Assembly (NCBI GenBank): GCA_003487525.1
Contig: DNDT01000133.1
Location: 1-6,852 of the forward strand
Source of the DNA: Flavobacteriales bacterium
GTDB lineage: Bacteria > Bacteroidota > Bacteroidia > Flavobacteriales_E > Vicingaceae
Length of the DNA stretch: 6,852 nucleotides
Direction of reading: 5' to 3'
Of the stretch, positions 5,766 to 6,852 are shown piece after piece. How positions within the stretch are numbered: position 1 is the first letter of the stretch; the number at the start of each line of letters is the position of its first letter. The notes below the pieces were generated by a model that worked only from the letters and a program-made list of their open reading frames with translations, did no database searches and had not been told where the DNA came from. The position numbers were made by a program, and so were the translations under genes.

Positions 5766-5778
5766 GCCCTTTTTTTTT
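5747..5778. terminator. Bidirectional intrinsic terminator between mazG and the peroxiredoxin gene
   Basis: Nine A's, GGGCC, a TGTA loop, GGCCC and nine T's form a perfect 14-bp inverted repeat with a 4-nt loop. Read on either strand it gives a GC-rich stem followed by a U-tract, so it can end both convergent transcripts. It overlaps the mazG end: the left arm encodes the final lysines and glycine, and the stop TAG (5763-5765) begins in the loop. The peroxiredoxin stop (5794-5792) is 14 nt from the element. Confidence 0.92.
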
Positions 5779-5791
5779 ATGATAATTCAGC

Positions 5792-6424
5792 TTAGTTTTT
5801 TCCAAGGTAATCGGCAACACCTTCGTGTGTGTCTTTCAGTCCCTCACTTCCCTGGTGCCAGTCGGCCGGGCAAACCTCACCATTTTCCTCAACAAAAGTC
5901 AAGGCATCCACTGTGCGCAGGACCTCGTCAACGTTTCTTCCCAATGGCAAATCGTTAACCAACTGGTGGCGAACGATGCCTTCCATATCGATTAAAAACA
6001 GACCTCTGTAAGCAATCAATTCACCGTCGGCTATCATTTCACCTTCTTCGTTAAAATCCCAGTCACCGACAAGTACGTCGTAATTTGTGGCGATGGTTTT
6101 GTTCGTATCGGCTACGATTGGATAGGTCACACCTTTAATTCCACCTGCTTTTTTGTCCATCTGAAGCCATCCCCAGTGCGATTGTTCCGTGTCGGTTGAA
6201 CATGCCACAACAGCAACATTTCGTTTTTCAAATTCACCCAATCTTCGCTGAAACGCATGCAATTCAGTTGGGCATACAAAAGTGAAGTCTTTAGGGTAAA
6301 AGAAAAGAACGACATATTTATTTCCGATATATTGGTCCAGAGAGAAATCAGATATTATTTCTGAACCGTTGATTACAGCTTTGGCGCTAAATGCCGGAGC
6401 TTTTTTTCCTACTAATACAGACAT
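5792..6424 (-). CDS. Typical 2-Cys peroxiredoxin (AhpC/Prx1 family)
   Basis: A 210-residue thiol peroxidase that reduces hydrogen peroxide and organic peroxides using thioredoxin- or AhpF-type reductants in the cytoplasm. The peroxidatic cysteine is C51 in FYPKDFTFVCPTE, and the resolving cysteine is C185 in ENGEVCPADW, so it is a dimeric typical 2-Cys enzyme. A third Cys (C75, in ACSTD) is a common, non-catalytic position. R140 in AYRG is consistent with the conserved active-site Arg region. The segment GDWDFNEEGEMIADGE (120-135) is longer than in E. coli AhpC, a pattern I recall from other Bacteroidota homologues. The eukaryotic sensitivity motifs GGLG and YF are not present (GGIK and YL here), suggesting resistance to overoxidation. 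ATG 6424 gives the family N-terminus. A palindrome lies just upstream. Specific naming as ahpC versus prx is left open. Confidence 0.95.
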   Translation of the reverse strand: MSVLVGKKAPAFSAKAVINGSEIISDFSLDQYIGNKYVVLFFYPKDFTFVCPTELHAFQRRLGEFEKRNVAVVACSTDTEQSHWGWLQMDKKAGGIKGVTYPIVADTNKTIATNYDVLVGDWDFNEEGEMIADGELIAYRGLFLIDMEGIVRHQLVNDLPLGRNVDEVLRTVDALTFVEENGEVCPADWHQGSEGLKDTHEGVADYLGKN

Positions 6425-6442
6425 TTTTTATTGATTAAGAAT

Positions 6443-6460
6443 TAGATAATGCATTATTTA
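6443..6460. promoter_or_regulatory. Palindrome upstream of the peroxiredoxin gene, possible operator
   Basis: ATAATGCATTAT (6446-6457) is a perfect 12-bp palindrome. It extends to 18 bp (TA at both ends) with one mismatched pair. It lies 19-36 nt upstream of the peroxiredoxin ATG, just downstream of TAATTTAG (6473-6466 on the minus strand), a one-mismatch version of the -7 box. A palindrome near the expected transcript start suggests a repressor site. The arms resemble a PerR box (ATAAT/ATTAT) but with a 2-nt rather than 1-nt centre. Confidence 0.35.
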
Positions 6461-6511
6461 GGCCGCTAAATTAAGAATATAAGGGCCTCGAAGTTGGTAA
6501 ACGGTGTTCTT

Positions 6512-6852
6512 TTAGAATAAAAAAAATGAAAGCATACCCCCTGCAATGATGAAAAGTAATTTCAGGAAATTAAACCGGTGATTATGACTTGTTTCGAACA
6601 GAATCACGGTCGAAATGTGAAGAAATATTCCAGTTGACGCAGCCAGAAAGTAGTTGATCACATTATGGCCGTAGATTTCGGCAATGCCCTTTCCAATGAT
6701 GCCGCCGAAAGGAGCCAGCAAAGCGAAAAAAGCGAGCGAAATCAACAGGGTACTTCTTGAAACCCGATAGGTAGTGAACAAGGTAACCAAAACGATGGCA
6801 ATTGGCAGTTTGTGCAACAAGATGCCCCAATACAATGGAGTAGACATCAAAT
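6512..6852 (-). CDS. ZIP-family metal transporter, C-terminal part (5' end outside window)
   Basis: Inner-membrane divalent metal ion transporter of the ZIP type, seen only from the region of TM5 onward (about 113 residues). GILLHKLPIAIVLVTLF matches the ZIP TM5 signature around H-(E/K)-x-P. It is followed by a second hydrophobic span (LLISLAFFALLAPFGGIIG), a third (NYFLAASTGIFLHISTVILFE) and a last one (FLKLLFIIAGGMLSFFLF), consistent with TM5 to TM8. The Glu usually following the Pro in HKxPE/HExPHE motifs is Ile here, which would alter the binuclear metal site. The frame is open to the window edge, so the ATG at 6847 is almost certainly internal. It precedes the peroxiredoxin gene on the same strand by 87 bp with no visible terminator, so read-through is possible. 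Substrate (Zn, Fe or Mn) cannot be told. Confidence 0.8.
   Translation of the reverse strand, partial: LMSTPLYWGILLHKLPIAIVLVTLFTTYRVSRSTLLISLAFFALLAPFGGIIGKGIAEIYGHNVINYFLAASTGIFLHISTVILFETSHNHRFNFLKLLFIIAGGMLSFFLF

Noticed and set aside
1..6852. Mobile elements, CRISPR, tRNA, phage or defence genes
   Set aside because: I found no direct-repeat arrays, transposase or integrase motifs, tRNA cloverleaf or defence domains. mazG here is the housekeeping two-domain form, not part of a toxin-antitoxin pair.

Overview
The window looks like a chromosomal segment of a Bacteroidota species, most likely a flavobacterial-type organism. The reasons are: several promoters with the TAnnTTTG -7 box typical of that phylum, very short 5' leaders with weak or absent Shine-Dalgarno sites, lipoprotein signal peptides ending in VSC-G with acidic residues just after the cysteine, moderate-to-low GC, and gene families common there (GIN-domain/DUF2807 lipoprotein, long PagL-like outer-membrane protein, FETCHED-free ApbE lipoprotein, long-loop 2-Cys peroxiredoxin). 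Genus cannot be assigned. I see no rRNA, tRNA, CRISPR, insertion sequence or phage gene.

Layout. 1-386 (+): the 3' end of pyrB (aspartate carbamoyltransferase). 387-570: gene-free spacer with an imperfect inverted repeat and a -7 box. 571-2838 (+): a tight three-gene run, STAS-domain protein, ribonuclease Z (rnz) and ApbE flavin transferase lipoprotein, with an 11-nt gap and then a 14-nt overlap. 2843-3028 (-): a 61-residue one-TM, four-cysteine protein whose end lies only 4 nt from the end of apbE. 3113-4937 (-): a two-gene unit, PagL-like lipid A deacylase-family outer-membrane protein followed after 1 nt by a GIN-domain lipoprotein. 4977-5765 (+): mazG, divergent from the PagL-like gene across 39 bp. 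5792-6424 (-): a typical 2-Cys peroxiredoxin, sharing a near-perfect bidirectional terminator with mazG. 6512-6852 (-): the C-terminal part of a ZIP-family metal transporter, cut by the window edge.

How the genes fit together. Most are housekeeping: pyrimidine synthesis (pyrB), tRNA 3' processing (rnz), nucleotide-pool cleaning (mazG), peroxide removal (peroxiredoxin) and metal transport (ZIP). The PagL-like/GIN pair looks like a cell-envelope unit. The most interesting point is the small cysteine protein beside apbE. Its layout (N-terminal TM, then GTC, then CxxC and a final Cys) resembles NqrM (DUF539), which in vibrios sits next to apbE and is needed with it to mature the Na+-translocating NADH:quinone reductase. 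Here it may be a divergent Bacteroidota counterpart, although no nqr gene is in the window.
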